NCBI GenBank assembly: GCA_963457665.1
Contig: OY735215.1
Location: 26,020,097-26,084,096, forward strand
Reading direction: 5' to 3'
From: Thysanoteuthis rhombus
Lineage: Eukaryota > Mollusca > Cephalopoda > Oegopsida > Thysanoteuthidae
DNA: 64,000 bases
Translations under genes and position numbers: made by a program
Shown: positions 46,091-59,350 of the stretch, in pieces
How positions within the stretch are numbered: position 1 is the stretch's first letter
Layout of the letters: every line of letters starts with the position of its first letter
Notes under the pieces: generated by a model
Databases searched by the model: none
The model's input: only the letters and a program-made list of their open reading frames with translations
Told to the model about the DNA's origin: nothing

Positions 46091-48699
46091 ACGCCTTGTA
46101 AAGCATGCATCTTTAAATTCAGTATTTCATCATTTTTCTCTTTTTCAGAGAAAATTAAAGATTCCACATGCAACTTTTGTAAGGCAATATTGGTGTTTAA
46201 ATAAAGATTAAAACTACGTTTTCCATTTTCATAAAAATTAAATACAATCTGCAAGGTGGGGAATTATACTATCCAAACATGATTGATGTGATCTATTGTC
46301 ATGTACACATGTGACAGTCTCCATATTAATGATTAGTCTTTTTAAGACTAACCTATCGACGTGCCCAATTCTTTGTCTCAGTTGGCTTCTTTTAGAGATA
46401 TAGTCAAAAGTAATATCATGAATAGTTATGAGAAAAAAACAAGAATTTGAACTTGATATCTGCAAATAATCCAGCCATGACTATAGACATCTATTCATAA
46501 TGGATTTTGTTGGTTATTCACTTCAGGTTTACTGAAGCTCGAAAAGCTTGACCTACTCTTGTTTTGTGGTGAGCACAAACAGGCAATAAGAATTTCATCA
46601 AATGTTTCTCTATTAATCGGGCCTGAGAGCAACAATTTTTATTCAGAATTTGGAAAAGTTTCAACTTACCATAACGCTTAGTAGTCCCAAATAATGCCTT
46701 ATCTTGGTAATCAATTGTATGTACACATCAAAGAGATATGAACAAGATTTCAACTCAACCGAGTCTCCTAGAAAATATTCATTCAGGATATTCCCAAGAA
46801 ATTAACAAAAAAATCTCACCCAAAATGTACCCGTGATCGGGAAAAGATACGGAAAAGAACAGAAGAACTTATAGGTTTGAGTCATTGTCTGCAGCATTAA
46901 ATAATGTCTAGAAATAATGAATTATTAATAGCAGGGTGATCTGATACTGACTAGGATAATATAATCTCAAGCATAATAATCACAGCTAATTTCAGCAATT
47001 CTTTCCTCATTAAGTATTGGTATGTTGTTGAAATAATCCTATGTATATTGCTAATGTTCACAAGAGCATGCATTTACACATATCTTTAATGCACTGCTGA
47101 CAATCAAAATTTATAAGGATATCTGTTGGCACTTAAGCGATAGAAAAAAACATCATGTGAACATTGTCTTATGGCAACATGCTGTGTTGGCTGTTGACGT
47201 TCCGGACTGCCGGGCACAAAAAATAGAGACCGATCTAGCATCAAGTTTCATTGCAGGCCACCCCCCAAATAAAAACGGGGAGGGACTAAAAAGAGTTTTT
47301 CAGACGAGGTCTTGCAGAGTACGTCCTATGTAAATATTTGGCCTAAAAGGTTGATTGATGCCGCCAGTAAAGGTTCCAGACATACATAGGCAAGGCAGTA
47401 AAGAATGGAGTGAAAACCTTAACAAGCAACCTATTTCGAGTTTAGATGACAATTCTGTTAGACAGATTGTAATAACAGCATCTCTGTCAGCAAGAAAACA
47501 AATACTTGTAAGGGATAAATAAAAAAAACAGTGTAAAACTGCTTGGTATTGAGGTCCAAATAAACATTTTTGTTATCTTCTTAGCTCAACTTTTTATAAT
47601 TTCAATGTATAAAAACGACAGGTGAAGATTTTTAGATGACTATTTTTATTTTAAAATTCTAAGAAACAAAAGATTTGAATTCAAAATCATGCAAAAGTAT
47701 CTGAATTTAATAAAGATCCGAAAATACGAACTTGTGTAAGTCATTTTATCTGTCCATACAAAGAATGCAGAATCCTGATTTTGTGATTCGCTGCTTAAGA
47801 CATCAGCTTTTTCAACTTGAAAAAAAAAGACAAAAAAAAAATCACTGTAATTATAATTCCTTGGAATTTGAATTGATTATAGCCCGATTAAACTTTGCAT
47901 AGAAATTGTATTTCTGCCATTAACAGATCGAATTGTACTACAAAATTTATTTTGAACTTGAGATCGGAATCATTACTTCGAGAGTTCAAAAGTCATGTTT
48001 CAATTGAGGTTGTCTCCCTTGATCATTCATTGTAAACAATACTGACCAACAACCAACCTACACAAAAAGGTCGGAGAGGTTTACACGGGAAGGCGACAAA
48101 AATAATTTTAAAAAGCGATGCATTGTTATACAGATTAGTTTAATTCAATAATGAATGATATAAAATAGGAAAAAACTGCCTAGGTCTCTTTTTCTCGTTT
48201 GGTAAGATCTTAGTTAGGACACGCGCTGTGTAGGGTGAAGTTAGAAGTGATGACGAGCCTATCACACGCGTGTCAAGGATTTTAGATGACATGCGAGTCA
48301 AAATTTTTAAATGACATGTGATAGACTACGAGAACCCCCCCCCCCCAAAAAAAAACTAACTTTTCTGGTTTCATTTTATCATCATAGTTCAATGAGTATA
48401 TTCTGAAATTTCAATTTATATTTCATGAAACTCCGCTTTATAAATACACCAGAAAAATAGGCCCCGTATAAGTATTTACTTATCTATTTCCCTTAGATGA
48501 TTAGGCATTATCACAGAATTTTAATTTAAGACAAAAGAGTAATGAATTGAAGAATAAGAAGAAAATAAGATTAGTTTGATTTTAATTTATTCATTCAATT
48601 ACTTCATCTATTCTTATTTTCTTTATATACTATGACGATGACAGATGTTTCTTTGTTTTGAACTATGCTTTTATAGACTCCTAGGGGGTTGCACCCTAC
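46091..48699. other. Gene-free spacer
   Basis: No supported gene. The section 47160-47420 is less AT-rich than its surroundings, but I recognise nothing in it. A C-run/A-run junction lies at 48335-48355. Confidence 0.3.
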
Positions 48700-49380
48700 A
48701 AGCTGGGAATTCGCGTATAAGGGTAACTTGATCCAAGGATGAACATAGGATAGGTGGCGATGACCGCAAATGTTAAATTTTGGCATTTTCAAATTTAATG
48801 AAAACGGCTGCAAATCTATTTACAAGAGTGACTTGACCCCATGATGAACATAGAAGAGGCGGTGCTCACCAACTTGTGGTCAAGTCAATTATGGTAGGGG
48901 TCATGTTTTGGCACTTTCAAATCTAGCAGAGACAGCTGCCCCCGATGGACTCCAAATTTGTGTTCACATATGACTTCACCCAATGATGAGAATAGGATAG
49001 CTGGTCCTGGCCTCTAGTGACCTCAAGAGGTAAATTTTGGCAAGCTTTCATAACTAATGGAGATGGCTCCACCTGATGGGCTACTATCTGTGGTTAGGTT
49101 GTGCTGACCTCTAAAGGTCAATTTTGGCATTTCCAACACCAACGAAGATGGCTGCATTATATGGGCTAAAAATTTGTGTACTGGGGTTATTTGATTCCAG
49201 GATGAACATAGGATAGTTAGCAATAACCTCTGAAGTTAACTTTATGGTCAAGTCAATTTATGCAATTTCAAATCTAAGAGAGATAGCTGCTAATTTGAGA
49301 ACATAGGTAACTTGATCCTGTGATGAACACAGAATAGATGGGGGTGATATCATGTGACCTCTGAGTACTTTCAAAAAATA
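48700..49380 (+). repeat. Degenerate tandem repeat, about 100-150-bp unit
   Basis: GGATGAACATAGGATAG-like blocks at about 48737, 48843, 48983, 49199 and 49319 alternate with GGTnAATTTTGGCATTTnCAA and GAGATGGCTGCnCC blocks. At least five partial units, strongly diverged. Short - strand open frames here are by-products. Confidence 0.75.
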
Positions 49381-51119
49381 AGATGAAGTGGAAATTACCA
49401 CACAAGAGAAAGCCTCAAAATACTAAAAACTTAAGTACCTAAAAAAATTAAAATCATCAAATGTGGCAAAAAGATGTTAGTTGTCAGGTAAGGACCAGGG
49501 GGTACCTAAGCTGTAACTAGTCCTAAGTTATTACTGTACCTAACTCTTGAATCCCAGCTTCTATAAGGTTCCAATATATAAACTTCTTCGCCCTTACTGT
49601 GAAGGCCTGATAGAAGGGGGATGCATTGCAAACGCTGTTTGAACTTAGACAAAATCAGTTTACAATAGGAAAATGTTTTTTCACTTTTTTAAAATGAAAT
49701 TCCTAGTATTTTCATTCATTGGATATTTTAAAAAACACTGCAAAAGCCCTTATCCTTTTTACTAAAGAGCACAATGTAATGTTTGAATGTATCATTAATT
49801 ACTGGTTTTGTTTAGTATAAAAAAGTTCAAATTTGACGAATTCCCCTACTTGAAAAATTGTCATTACATTGATCTTTTAAGGAAGGAGAGAAAAAAAAAA
49901 AAAAAAAATTTTTTTCATGAAGCATTTAAACCTTGAAACTAACTTCTAGTAAAACTATTTTCTAACTCTCACTTGAACAGACCATGATCTAAGGGAGTTT
50001 GCCGTTAACGACCAATGGCTCCATTTGAACTGACATCGGATTAAGCTAACAAAATTCAATAAATACAGTGTTCACATGGACCGTAACAATCTTTCTTCTT
50101 ATTTACCAAACAAAGCTTGATAAATGCAAGAATCAATCACCAATCATACATGTGCCAAGACTGATGAGATTCATTGGCGTGAAAGAATTCTAACACACAT
50201 GAGCGTGGTCATGAAGTAGTGTCCTTGATTATTCATTGGCATCAATGTGCTTTTAGTTCTCTGCTTACCGCTATGTGTCTTTTGCGTGCATTTCTGACTT
50301 GGCTACTAAATATTGTATACCTATGTTTACTGATATGAATATAGTCAGTGGAGATTATGCTGGAAGTTATCAAGCAACATGAGCTGGGCTGGAAGAGTAC
50401 GGTCTCAGAAAGATGACGATCTGTAACATTCTAAATGCAAAGGACAAGATCAGGGAGAGTGTGAAGAAACTGGAGACCGGCCTTAGGGCACGGAAGCTTC
50501 TCTCAAAGGCCTGGGTCTTGCAGTTTTCAAGTCGAATAAGCAAGAACAAACTTTGAGAGTACCAACACGAGACTAGCTGCTCATTTAGGCCATCAAGTGC
50601 AGTGATGTCTGGATGAGACATTTCAGGAGGTGACGGCATGGTCAACAAAACCATAATAGGGGAGATGCTAAACAATATAAGGTAAAGTCGAAAACAGGAC
50701 AAAGGGCAAACAAACTGTCTTTGAATTTAGTGAATGATGTTCTCTAAATGCAGCAAACTTCCAAACTCACTTTTTATTTACAAAATGAGGTGCAACCATT
50801 GGGTATAATGTACCTTCGACTTCAACAACGATCTGCAGCCCCAATTAGTTTGTTATAGCAAGGTATTTACTGTATATCATTTTACAAATAGTCATTTTTC
50901 GCGGGAATCATATTTTCTGTTCAACAGGACCAAAAACCGTTCGAGTAGGCCTCAAAAACACTGTTTTTTTTTCTTTTTTTCTTTTAAAGGGGGTTTGATA
51001 AATGGCACATTCTGATATTTGATATTGTATATTTTTAGATTATATTTCCAATGATTTTCTGTCGAATTTAGATGTTAGATACCATTAGATTGTGTCATTG
51101 ACTAATCTTTCTTAAAGAT
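49381..51119. other. Gene-free spacer with a weak HTH-like stretch
   Basis: Between 50385 and 50560 the + strand reads LEEYGLRKMTICNILNAKDK followed by a basic stretch. This resembles the helix-turn-helix of jerky/Tigger transposases (family 'VGxxTIxxIkkxKdkI'), but it is too short for a firm call. The overlapping - strand open frame (50370-50702) has no family resemblance. The rest holds nothing assignable. Confidence 0.3.
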
Positions 51120-51540
51120 CAAGATTGAGGAGAAGCTGTTTCCCTTTTTGAGGTTCAAAAGTGGGGGAAATCTTTTTTCCAGTTTTATGAGTTTATGTAG
51201 ACTGTATACTTTTGCGAAATCCACTTCATTTTCTTTTAGTAGATCAATGAATTCAATTTTTTTTCAAAAACTACTCAAGGGGTCAAAAGTTAAGGGAGCT
51301 TTTGAAGGAAATGATTTTTTTTAGAGGTCTCAAAGTGGGGGTGGGGCTTTTCCTAGGAACCAAAGAGTGAGGGGAAACTTTTCCTCACTTGTCAGGGGGC
51401 AAAAATGGATTGAAACTTCTTTCTTTTATTAGGAGTCAAAATTGGTAGTATATTTGAGCAAAATACATTTAATTTTTAATGTTCAGCATATCTTGATTTT
51501 TATCTTTTTCTAAGGGTCAAAGTAGGTAGGCATCGTGAGA
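51120..51540 (+). repeat. Minisatellite remnant, GGGGTCAAAA-type unit
   Basis: Six or so units with GAGGTTCAAAAGTGGGGG, GGGGTCAAAAGTTAAGGG, GTCAAAATTGG and GGGTCAAAGTAGG alternating with T-rich halves. Same family and orientation as 6110-7260. Confidence 0.7.
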
Positions 51541-51869
51541 ATCTATGGCTCTGATGTATATCGGTTACTTTGCCTCTCTCTCTTTAGAAATTATCAGAAA
51601 CTAAATGCAAAAAAGTATGCATTACAATTAATTACAATTAGTGACCCCAAAGTGCCGCAGGACTACAAAGAAAAAGAAAGGAGCCAAAAATTCCAAAACC
51701 TTTTGCGAAAAAAATTGGATGAAAATCAAGTACGTAAGGAGGTAAATGAAATAACAAAATTGATTGGAATTTTTTCTCTCCTTCTGGAGAGGTCAACATG
51801 TTCAAATTTCGCAGATAAGAAGCCAAAACTTATTTTTTGAGGTAAAAAATTTGAGACAAATTTAAAGCT

Positions 51870-52010
51870 CACATCTGACACCCCCCCCCCCCCAAAGAAA
51901 AAAGTTCCTCCCTAATTTTGAACCCTAAAAAGAGAAAAAAGCCCCCTCCGGAAAAATATTCCCTTCAATTTTGATACCCCAAAAAGGAAAAATTCCCTAA
52001 ATTTTTTCAA
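51870..52010 (-). repeat. Minisatellite remnant, opposite orientation
   Basis: CCTCCCTAATTTTGAACCCT, TTCAATTTTGATACCCC and AAAAATTCCCT blocks are the reverse complement of the 51120-51540 unit, so the two arrays face each other across about 330 bp. Confidence 0.65.
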
Positions 52011-54809
52011 CATTAGAAGCTGTCACAGGCTACTTAGCCACTGGAAATACTTCATGCCACCATTTTGCACAGGCTTGACCGGGAATTATGCTGATCTGTC
52101 CGTGAATACCAAATCTGATAGAAAGACTATGATTTAAAACTCCAAAAAGATTTTGAAAGATCAATCTCTGGAGAAGATAATCAAATATCCCCTGAGATAT
52201 TAAGTTGAAAGAGATTTTGAAGCAGGTCTAGTCCTGATGTGCCAGGACTGATAGCAAGAAGATAATATTATCTGAAAATGATTTGAAGTTCTACAGAGAG
52301 GCAGCTAAAAAGGTTTTATTCAGCGATATCTCTTTTATTCGACCCCCCCCCATACATGCAAACTATGACAAATAAAAAAAATCAATAAATAATCTTTTTT
52401 CCTAATTTTAGGGGACATAAAAACATAAGATATCGATAGAATATGCCAAAATGATGAGGTAAGCCTCTTCGGTTCCAGTCCATTTGAATTCAGCATCTTC
52501 TAGTGTTTGGAAGTGAGAATTTAGCATTCATACAGCCTTTGAAAGCTTCAAATATTGAAATTAAAACCTGTTTTTATGGTCAGCTCTTGAAATGGGACAT
52601 GTTTCTCAGATTGAATGATAAAATTTGGTATATTTCAGTGCCTGGGCGCCGGAATTTAGCATCTTACAGCATTCGGGCGATTGAATTTTAAATATTTCAG
52701 GGTCCAGACAGTCCCGCGTAATACCCGGGCATACTGGCACGCACTCCTTACATGTATGGTTGAAATAGCTGATGGAATGTTGACTTCCATTATAATTTTT
52801 TTATTTTATTTTATAATCTTTACACGAATTGATATCTAGTTAATATTTTGTTTGTTGTAACTGAACTAGTGCCCTAAAAATGACTAATAATTATTTTCGT
52901 CAAACTACAAAAATGTCATTCATTGTACCATAGTGTCCCTTGTTTTGTTTAACAAATAATTGAAAAATCCTTTTTTTCTTATAGTAGGGTAAAAAAAAGA
53001 AAAGAAAAGAAAAGAAAATCAACAGAAGTATTTTCTTCTAAAAGACAATAAAAAATAAACTGCCATTTTAGTAATAGACACAAGATAGCCGTGTATTAAG
53101 GTTTCCAAAAGTTCAAAACCTACACTAACTTACAACAATTATTATCTTGCTCAGACAAAAGGTTTAGAACATTAAGGTCAAGATGTACAATTAATCAATT
53201 CATTAGTTTCAATAAAGTTGGATCTCGGTGCCGTGCGAGGAAACAAATTACCAGTTAGCTCGACATAAAGCAGAAAGCGTGAGAAGAATCTTCTTGGGCA
53301 TCACATCTCCACATTGTAAACATTAAACAGTTTGTTTTCAAGTGAATTTTAAAATCTTTTTTTTAACCATCAAATTTTTGCTTCGATTTCAGAAGTGATT
53401 TTTTAACAGTTCTGAACGAGACCTTAGGGAATTCATAGCATAAAACAGAAGCAACTTACAATGAATGTAGAAAATAAAATTGATACCTGGATAACGAATA
53501 ATAATAATAACCAAGGATTATACGGCGCCGAACATCCAGTAACTAACCGCCATTCGTCTTTCTGATGTGGAGTTCGAAACAATTGAAATTTGTCGATAAC
53601 TCTATCTCATTGGGAAAAAGTCTGATCACTCTAATCGGGTACAAAATGACTTTAAATATAGATAAATGAGTAAGTGATATTGATAAAACAACTAACTAGC
53701 AAGACAATCCTACATTTTGTGAACGCAAACATTCTAACCATTGACAAAATTGACTACGGATGCACGAGAGAACGGAGTTGATAGCAATTTAAAACTAAAG
53801 TTTTCATTTCATTCAAAAGTAGTTAATATTGTTCTTTAATTAATCTAAGTTATTTTTATATCAATCATTTTCCTTTATCATAGTTTTAGCAGTTACAAAT
53901 AGCATCTAATCCCAAACCTGTTTTTCTTTCATTTAATTAATCATCTCATCTTTTTTTTTTTTTAAGCACTTTAATTTTAGTCATTACAAAACAAGTCCCA
54001 CATTTACATCCTGACTTGAAAAAAAAAAGTCGTAAATAATTCATCGCACTACGTGTTCACTATTCATGTTGGTAACAATGTTGTTAGCATTACTAAAGAA
54101 TTTTTCAAATTGTACAAAATTTTGAAAATAGGCTCCAGTTGGTAAAGTTGAAATTTAATTTTACACATTTTCAAGAATTCAAATTTACAATTTATAAGAG
54201 TGTATTTAACAAATGATAGACACCACACCAAGGAGTCATGCAGTCAATAATTCAAATGAATTTTTACGTACGACGACTCTAAAAGCCAGTGTCCCCCTTC
54301 TTATTGAAGCCATATTATATAAAACAACAGTTGCTCAAGCTTTATAAGTGAGGAAGGCGGCTCTTTTATTCGTAGTCCAACTTTATTAAAACACTAATTT
54401 ACTCCATTTTCATAAAGGATTCAATCTTAAGAGTATTAATATTTTTTTTTATTACTTTCATCAATTACCCCGTAAAAAGGATAAACTTTTTCACAGGAGT
54501 TAATTGACTTACTTTTTTAACCGACTAAGTTGACTAAGTTTTAAATTCGTGAGGTCTTCATATCATTCATACCATTGCAATTGATAAGTTCCTAAATTGA
54601 ATACCAGTCGTACAATTACTATTTTATACACACGACGAATTCCAGTGATGTTATAAAGCCCGAATAAGAAGAGGCTGAAGAAAAAACAAACCGACTTCAA
54701 CAATTTTTGTGGCGTAATTTTAGAAAATACAAATAAACTTACTTTTGAGAGGATATGCACATGTTTTATTAATAAATTTCCACAGCTTTCTTCATTTGTT
54801 AAGTTCATG
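52011..54809. other. Gene-free spacer downstream of PGRMC
   Basis: No gene or transposon recognised. Homopolymer A/T tracts and a short AAAAG run near 52992-53020. Confidence 0.3.
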
Positions 54810-54915
54810 TTTTATTTATTTATTTACTTTTTTTTCAGTCAGTGGAGCCACCGTCCAAGAAATGAGTTTTTTTTTCTGTCAAAGAAAAAAATAAAAAATA
54901 AAGAAAGATTCAAGT
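54810..54915 (-). terminator. PGRMC 3' UTR with overlapping poly(A) signals
   Basis: On the - strand, AATAAATAAATAAAAC (complement of about 54808-54823) lies about 95 bases after the PGRMC stop codon and offers three overlapping AATAAA signals. Confidence 0.55.
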
Positions 54916-55737
54916 TCACAATTCGGTCTTTTCAGTGGACATTTTTTCTTCCAATTTTTCTTCTTGAGGTTTTTCTTCTTCTTGAGGTTTCTTTTCTTCT
55001 TCTTCTTGGGGTTTTTCTTCTTCTCGGGGTTTCTTTTCTTCCTCCACGTCGTCTACATTTTCCATCTTGTCGCTGGTCTTACTATCAGGTTGTTCTTTTT
55101 CTTCACTTGTTATCGGGGTTTCTTTCTTTTTCTCGTCACCCTCGTCGGTAGGATTCAGCTCCTCTTCGGAATCGGTATAGTCGACAGGTTCTACCCCAGG
55201 CTTCAGCAATCGACCCACAAAATCATACTTCTCTTCCAACTGAATCTGCCACTCTCTCATCCGATTCATTTCGGCCGATGTCAGGTCACTGAGGTCATCA
55301 TCCTCGGACTTGAGAGCCGATTCACTTACCGTGAAAAGGGCCAGAGCTCTAGAAGCATCGCGCCCAGCAAAAATCGAGTAAGGGCCTCCGGGTCCGTAGA
55401 ACTGCTTGCCTCGGGTCACATCGTATATTCGTCCGTTGACTGCGATGCAAATCCTTCCCTCCTCGTTTGTGCCATTGTATTGCTTTAGATCCTCTAGAGA
55501 CATGTCTTTCTTCTTCATTCGGGGCAGCTCGACCTCAGGCTCTGGTCGTGGTCGTGGGGCTTGTCGCCCGGCCACGATCTTGTACAAAAGAAAAGCACTG
55601 ATGCTTAAAAGCACAAGATTGAGAGGGTTAGTAAAAATCTCGTTGGACACCTGCATCAAAGTGTCATAAGAAGAAGAAGAATCGTCCGCGGCCGTTTCCG
55701 TCGTCGTCTCCGGAATAATCTCTTCGCTACTCGCCAT
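54916..55737 (-). CDS. Membrane-associated progesterone receptor component (PGRMC/MAPR family)
   Basis: Complete, uninterrupted 273-residue frame with an ATG at 55737-55735. A luminal acidic/Ser-Thr N-terminus (1-38) precedes one membrane segment (about 39-56, LNLVLLSISAFLLYKIVAG). A proline-rich linker leads to the cytochrome-b5-like domain (about 71-178) with KQFYGPGGPYSIFAGRDASR at 111-130; Tyr120 corresponds to the haem-ligating Tyr113 of human PGRMC1. DLSDLT and the KYDFVGRLLKPGEEP-like end follow. Family members bind haem at the ER and nuclear membranes, partner cytochromes P450 and affect sterol synthesis. Unusual are a long Lys/Glu/Pro tail (about 195-273; human PGRMC1 is 195 residues) with a repeated KPQEEE-type unit, and the absence of introns, where vertebrate orthologues have them. 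No poly(A) tract follows the gene, so a recent retrocopy is not evident. I cannot separate PGRMC1 from PGRMC2. Confidence 0.95.
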   Translation of the reverse strand: MASSEEIIPETTTETAADDSSSSYDTLMQVSNEIFTNPLNLVLLSISAFLLYKIVAGRQAPRPRPEPEVELPRMKKKDMSLEDLKQYNGTNEEGRICIAVNGRIYDVTRGKQFYGPGGPYSIFAGRDASRALALFTVSESALKSEDDDLSDLTSAEMNRMREWQIQLEEKYDFVGRLLKPGVEPVDYTDSEEELNPTDEGDEKKKETPITSEEKEQPDSKTSDKMENVDDVEEEKKPREEEKPQEEEEKKPQEEEKPQEEKLEEKMSTEKTEL

Positions 55738-57114
55738 TTAAATTCTGTTATGAAACTTTCTTAAATCTCCTGTTCTGTACTCCCTAATGGTCTTCAAACT
55801 TCGTTTTTTTTTCTAACGATTTCCTTCGTAATTTTAGGACCTCGTGTGCAGAAACTACGTAATCTCCAATATCGCTAGACGACTCAAGTGCTCTCTTGTA
55901 GGTAAATCCAAAGCTATATGAAACAAAAGGAGGCAAAAAAAAGAATCCAAATAGAGAACTTTAAAAAGTCACTTCCCCATCATTGTATCCTATCCAAAAC
56001 GATCTTTCAGTTGGTAAAACACACTTCCTTATTGTCGTGTTTCTTCTTTTCTCTCACTTACTCTTCTGTACTTTACTTCGGTGCGGGGGGTGAACTCTCA
56101 AAAACCGAACAAAACCTACACCCACAGTTCAATTTACAACTTAACGTCGTAGTAGCAAACAGTTGAATTCTACTGCTTATTTGGTAGAAACGGTGCCTTG
56201 GCTAAATTAAACTGTAGTTTCTTGGACTCGGTATCCAATGTAGGACACACTGTCCCAACTAGCAGCACGCAAAAAAAAACAAAGTTACTGTTTTTGTTGT
56301 TGTCTCGAACAGAACTCCTTATTGATGTCGTCATTTCCGGTCCGGTCTCATCTGAACGTCTCCGGATGCGACGTTATCAGAAACTGATCATGCTTTTTTT
56401 GTTTAGTTGAACATTGCTTTATTTAAATAGGATGTTTATCATGATATTTGATAAAAAAAAAATAAAAAAAGTAGTATTGGTAAAATGTGATTTCACTTCC
56501 CTGGTATCATTTTTTTCCTGTAATCCATGATAGTGACTGATCTAGTTCTCGGTTCAATTCAAGTTACCGGGATGTTTGAAAAGATATTATTTTAAAATTT
56601 TTTATGATCTGAAATTTAAACATTTACTTTATATTTAATCAATTCATGCTTCATTAATATTTTTAGATTTATATAAATTATAATTATGATATTTGTTAAA
56701 TCTTACTGATAAATATTTTGAATAAAACTTTATTTATTTGATATACTGTCAAATACATGGAATTTTTAAAATCATACAGAAATTTTAAAATAGTAAGTTG
56801 CCTTTTAGAAATTTTCTGGAGTTGGTTGGTAAAGTAGATGAGATAAATGATTTTTTGAAAAGCACTGTAAATATTCTATTTTTGACAAGGAATTTTCCTT
56901 TTTTTTTTCAAACTTTAGTATTTAAATTTTGTATAACTACTGCAAGTGACCAAGGTTAATTGCTATGCTCAAAAACAATTATTCATCCAAAATGGCCTTC
57001 TAGTTGATTCTATTTATTATATCTTTTCAAAATATCAGAAAATAGAAATTAATGTGTGAAGTCATGGTGATATTCACATACACATTTTATCTATCATGAT
57101 ATCTTTAAAACTGA

Positions 57115-57116
<2 letters not shown>
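55738..57116. other. PGRMC upstream region
   Basis: Presumed promoter and 5' UTR for the - strand PGRMC gene in the first few hundred bases. No TATA element at a defined distance can be asserted. The section 56300-56380 is locally CpG-richer than its surroundings. The rest is AT-rich spacer. Confidence 0.3.

Positions 57117-57174
<58 letters not shown>
57117..57174. repeat. (TA)n microsatellite
   Basis: About 58 bp of TA. Confidence 0.95.
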
Positions 57175-57181
<7 letters not shown>

Positions 57182-59050
57182 ATATGGGGTATCTGGCATT
57201 GCCTGGGAAAAAAAACTTCAAATATAACAATACATGAAAGCAAATGATATCCTGTAGAGATTTAATGAAATCAAAAAAGTAGGGGTGTTCTCACTACCCC
57301 CTCCCCAATCAGGCCACTAAAAACTTCAAATGCCACCGACCACTCTATGTCTTCCATCCCACAGTATCCTCCATAAACCTCCTCCCAACATCCTCACCCG
57401 GCAAGACTGCTTATGTATATATACACACACATACACATATACAAAAACACACTTATATTCACATACAGACAGCTGCACACATCTTATTTTTGCCTGCTGC
57501 TTGTTTTTGGCTCAAAACTACTAATTGTAGCAAGATACTTCTCAGACGTGGACACATTTTTATCAAAAAATGCAAAAAATTTTACAAAAATTGATTTTTT
57601 TGTGATAAATCTTTGTGCTATCCTATTGAATAACAAATGGGGAAAATTCTGATGTAAAAATTATTTGTTTCCAATGCTTATAATTGGAGATTTTGGCTAG
57701 AAATCATCTCAAATGACCTTTAGCGGTCAGCGGAGGTCAGTGCCACCTTTCCTCTGATAATCATTGTACACAAATTTGCAGCCCCTAGGGTGCACCTGTT
57801 TGCGAATCTATGAACATAAAGAAGAAAGCAAGAAAAGTAACAAACATTCATTGTCTCTGTAGTATTAGTAGTATTATATGTTATGCCAAATTGGCTAAAT
57901 TGCTTGATTGGTAGGGTTATAACTTTTTTTTACAGAAAATAAATAAATGTATTTATAATTAGTTCAAAGGTTTATTTGATTGAAACAAGGATGAAAAGAT
58001 AAAAACAACTATTTTCTACGATCAAAACTTCATGTAATCAAAGTAAAATCAAACTTTTTTTACAAAAAATTAGTAAATTTTGCCAATTAGACAATTTACG
58101 GCAATCACATTTTTTGTAGTGTTTCTTAGGTACTTCTAGTGTTGTCTTATCTCCTGATTTTTTTTTAACTATCTTTAAATACTATGATGCAACTCTACCC
58201 GCCCTTTCATCATTCTGTACTCCTCTGTTAAAAAAATAAAAACTGGAATGGGTACAGATAAGTCCAAGATAGTAAGATATTCAAGATCAACTTTGGCAGT
58301 CATGCAACCATTTTCCCTCTTTCTTTCTCACTCTCCCTTTTCTTTTTAAAATGAATTAGTCAATCTATAGAGAGCTCCGTCAATCAGAATGTTATGAATT
58401 TCAAGGATAAAAAAAATGATTTACCAAGCAAATATATTTAAATTGTGATATGACTTTTGATTGTTATTACTGTATAAAAAAGGGGAAAGGTTTTTCAGTG
58501 ATAGTCTCAACTTTCTTAATGCTGTAGTAGAGAAATCCCTCAATCTCCAATACACCGAACATGATTTCAGTGAGTGAATTTAACAAAATTATATTCTTTA
58601 TTTTGACGGCATTGTAAGTTTTGTGGGGGTATTTTTTATTTTTTTAAAATTTTGAATGTATTTTAGATACTGTATGTATGAATATAATGAATTAATATTA
58701 AAAGCATGCAGTGTCTGTCACACTTATAGTGTCCGTAGCAGCCATCAGCCCCTTACACTTCCTACACTAAAAATTAAACTACCTAACTATATTTCCTCCC
58801 CTCTCCCTTCCTACCATGTCTGTCACGTTGTAGCAGCTATCAGCTGAGAGTTTTTGTTAAAAACTTATGCTAAATAAAGTCAAGTAACAGGTCATGGTTC
58901 TTCATAATAAAAAGAAAATTTACCTAATGGTTTGTCATAAAAATTACCTATATTTCCTGTACTCATTGGTTTGAATGATTTAGATCACGTAGACTCTTTG
59001 ATTTAATTGTTTTGTCAAGAAGGCAAGTTATGATTGGACTGCCGTAGCCA
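57175..59050. other. Gene-free spacer
   Basis: Weak duplication of a TGTCTGTCAC...GTAGCAGCYATCAGC block at about 58700-58750 and 58815-58850. No gene or transposon assigned. Confidence 0.35.
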
Positions 59051-59056
59051 TCAAAG

Positions 59057-59350
59057 ATGACCAAGGGTTCTATCCTTTTTTTTATATGTGCGTGTGTTTA
59101 TGTGTTTGTTAGTTCCAGTCTTCCTGGATGTACTGTTCTGTCTGCAAACTTGAAATTGGCATCAGTACTTAACTACACACCCTTTCTGAAATGTTTTTTA
59201 TTTTTTTTTTTAGGAAAAAAAATTTGGGGATCTTATTTTATTTGTTTACTTGTTCAAGCACTCCTGGCCATACCGTTTCATCTGCAGACTTGATTGGCAT
59301 CAGTACTCCCCTAGTCCGTTTTTTTAAATCTTTTGAGGGCCTTATTCTGG
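59057..59350 (+). repeat. Tandem duplication of about 150 bp
   Basis: Copies at about 59095-59200 and 59245-59335 share TCCTGGnnnTACYGTTYYRTCTGCARACTTG and TTGGCATCAGTACT followed by a T-rich stretch. About two units. Confidence 0.65.

Noticed and set aside
50158..50190. CTGATGAG...GTGAAAG resembling a hammerhead core
   Set aside because: No pairing for stem II, and no stem I or stem III.
50370..50702. 110-residue hydrophobic frame on the - strand
   Set aside because: No family resemblance, and the opposite strand has a weak transposase-like HTH, so this is more likely an antisense shadow.
51535..51840. 101-residue lysine-rich frame
   Set aside because: It lies between minisatellite arrays, has no recognised motif and no clear splice partners.
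54807..55669. + strand frames over PGRMC
   Set aside because: They are antisense shadows; the - strand frame has the conserved cytochrome-b5-like domain.
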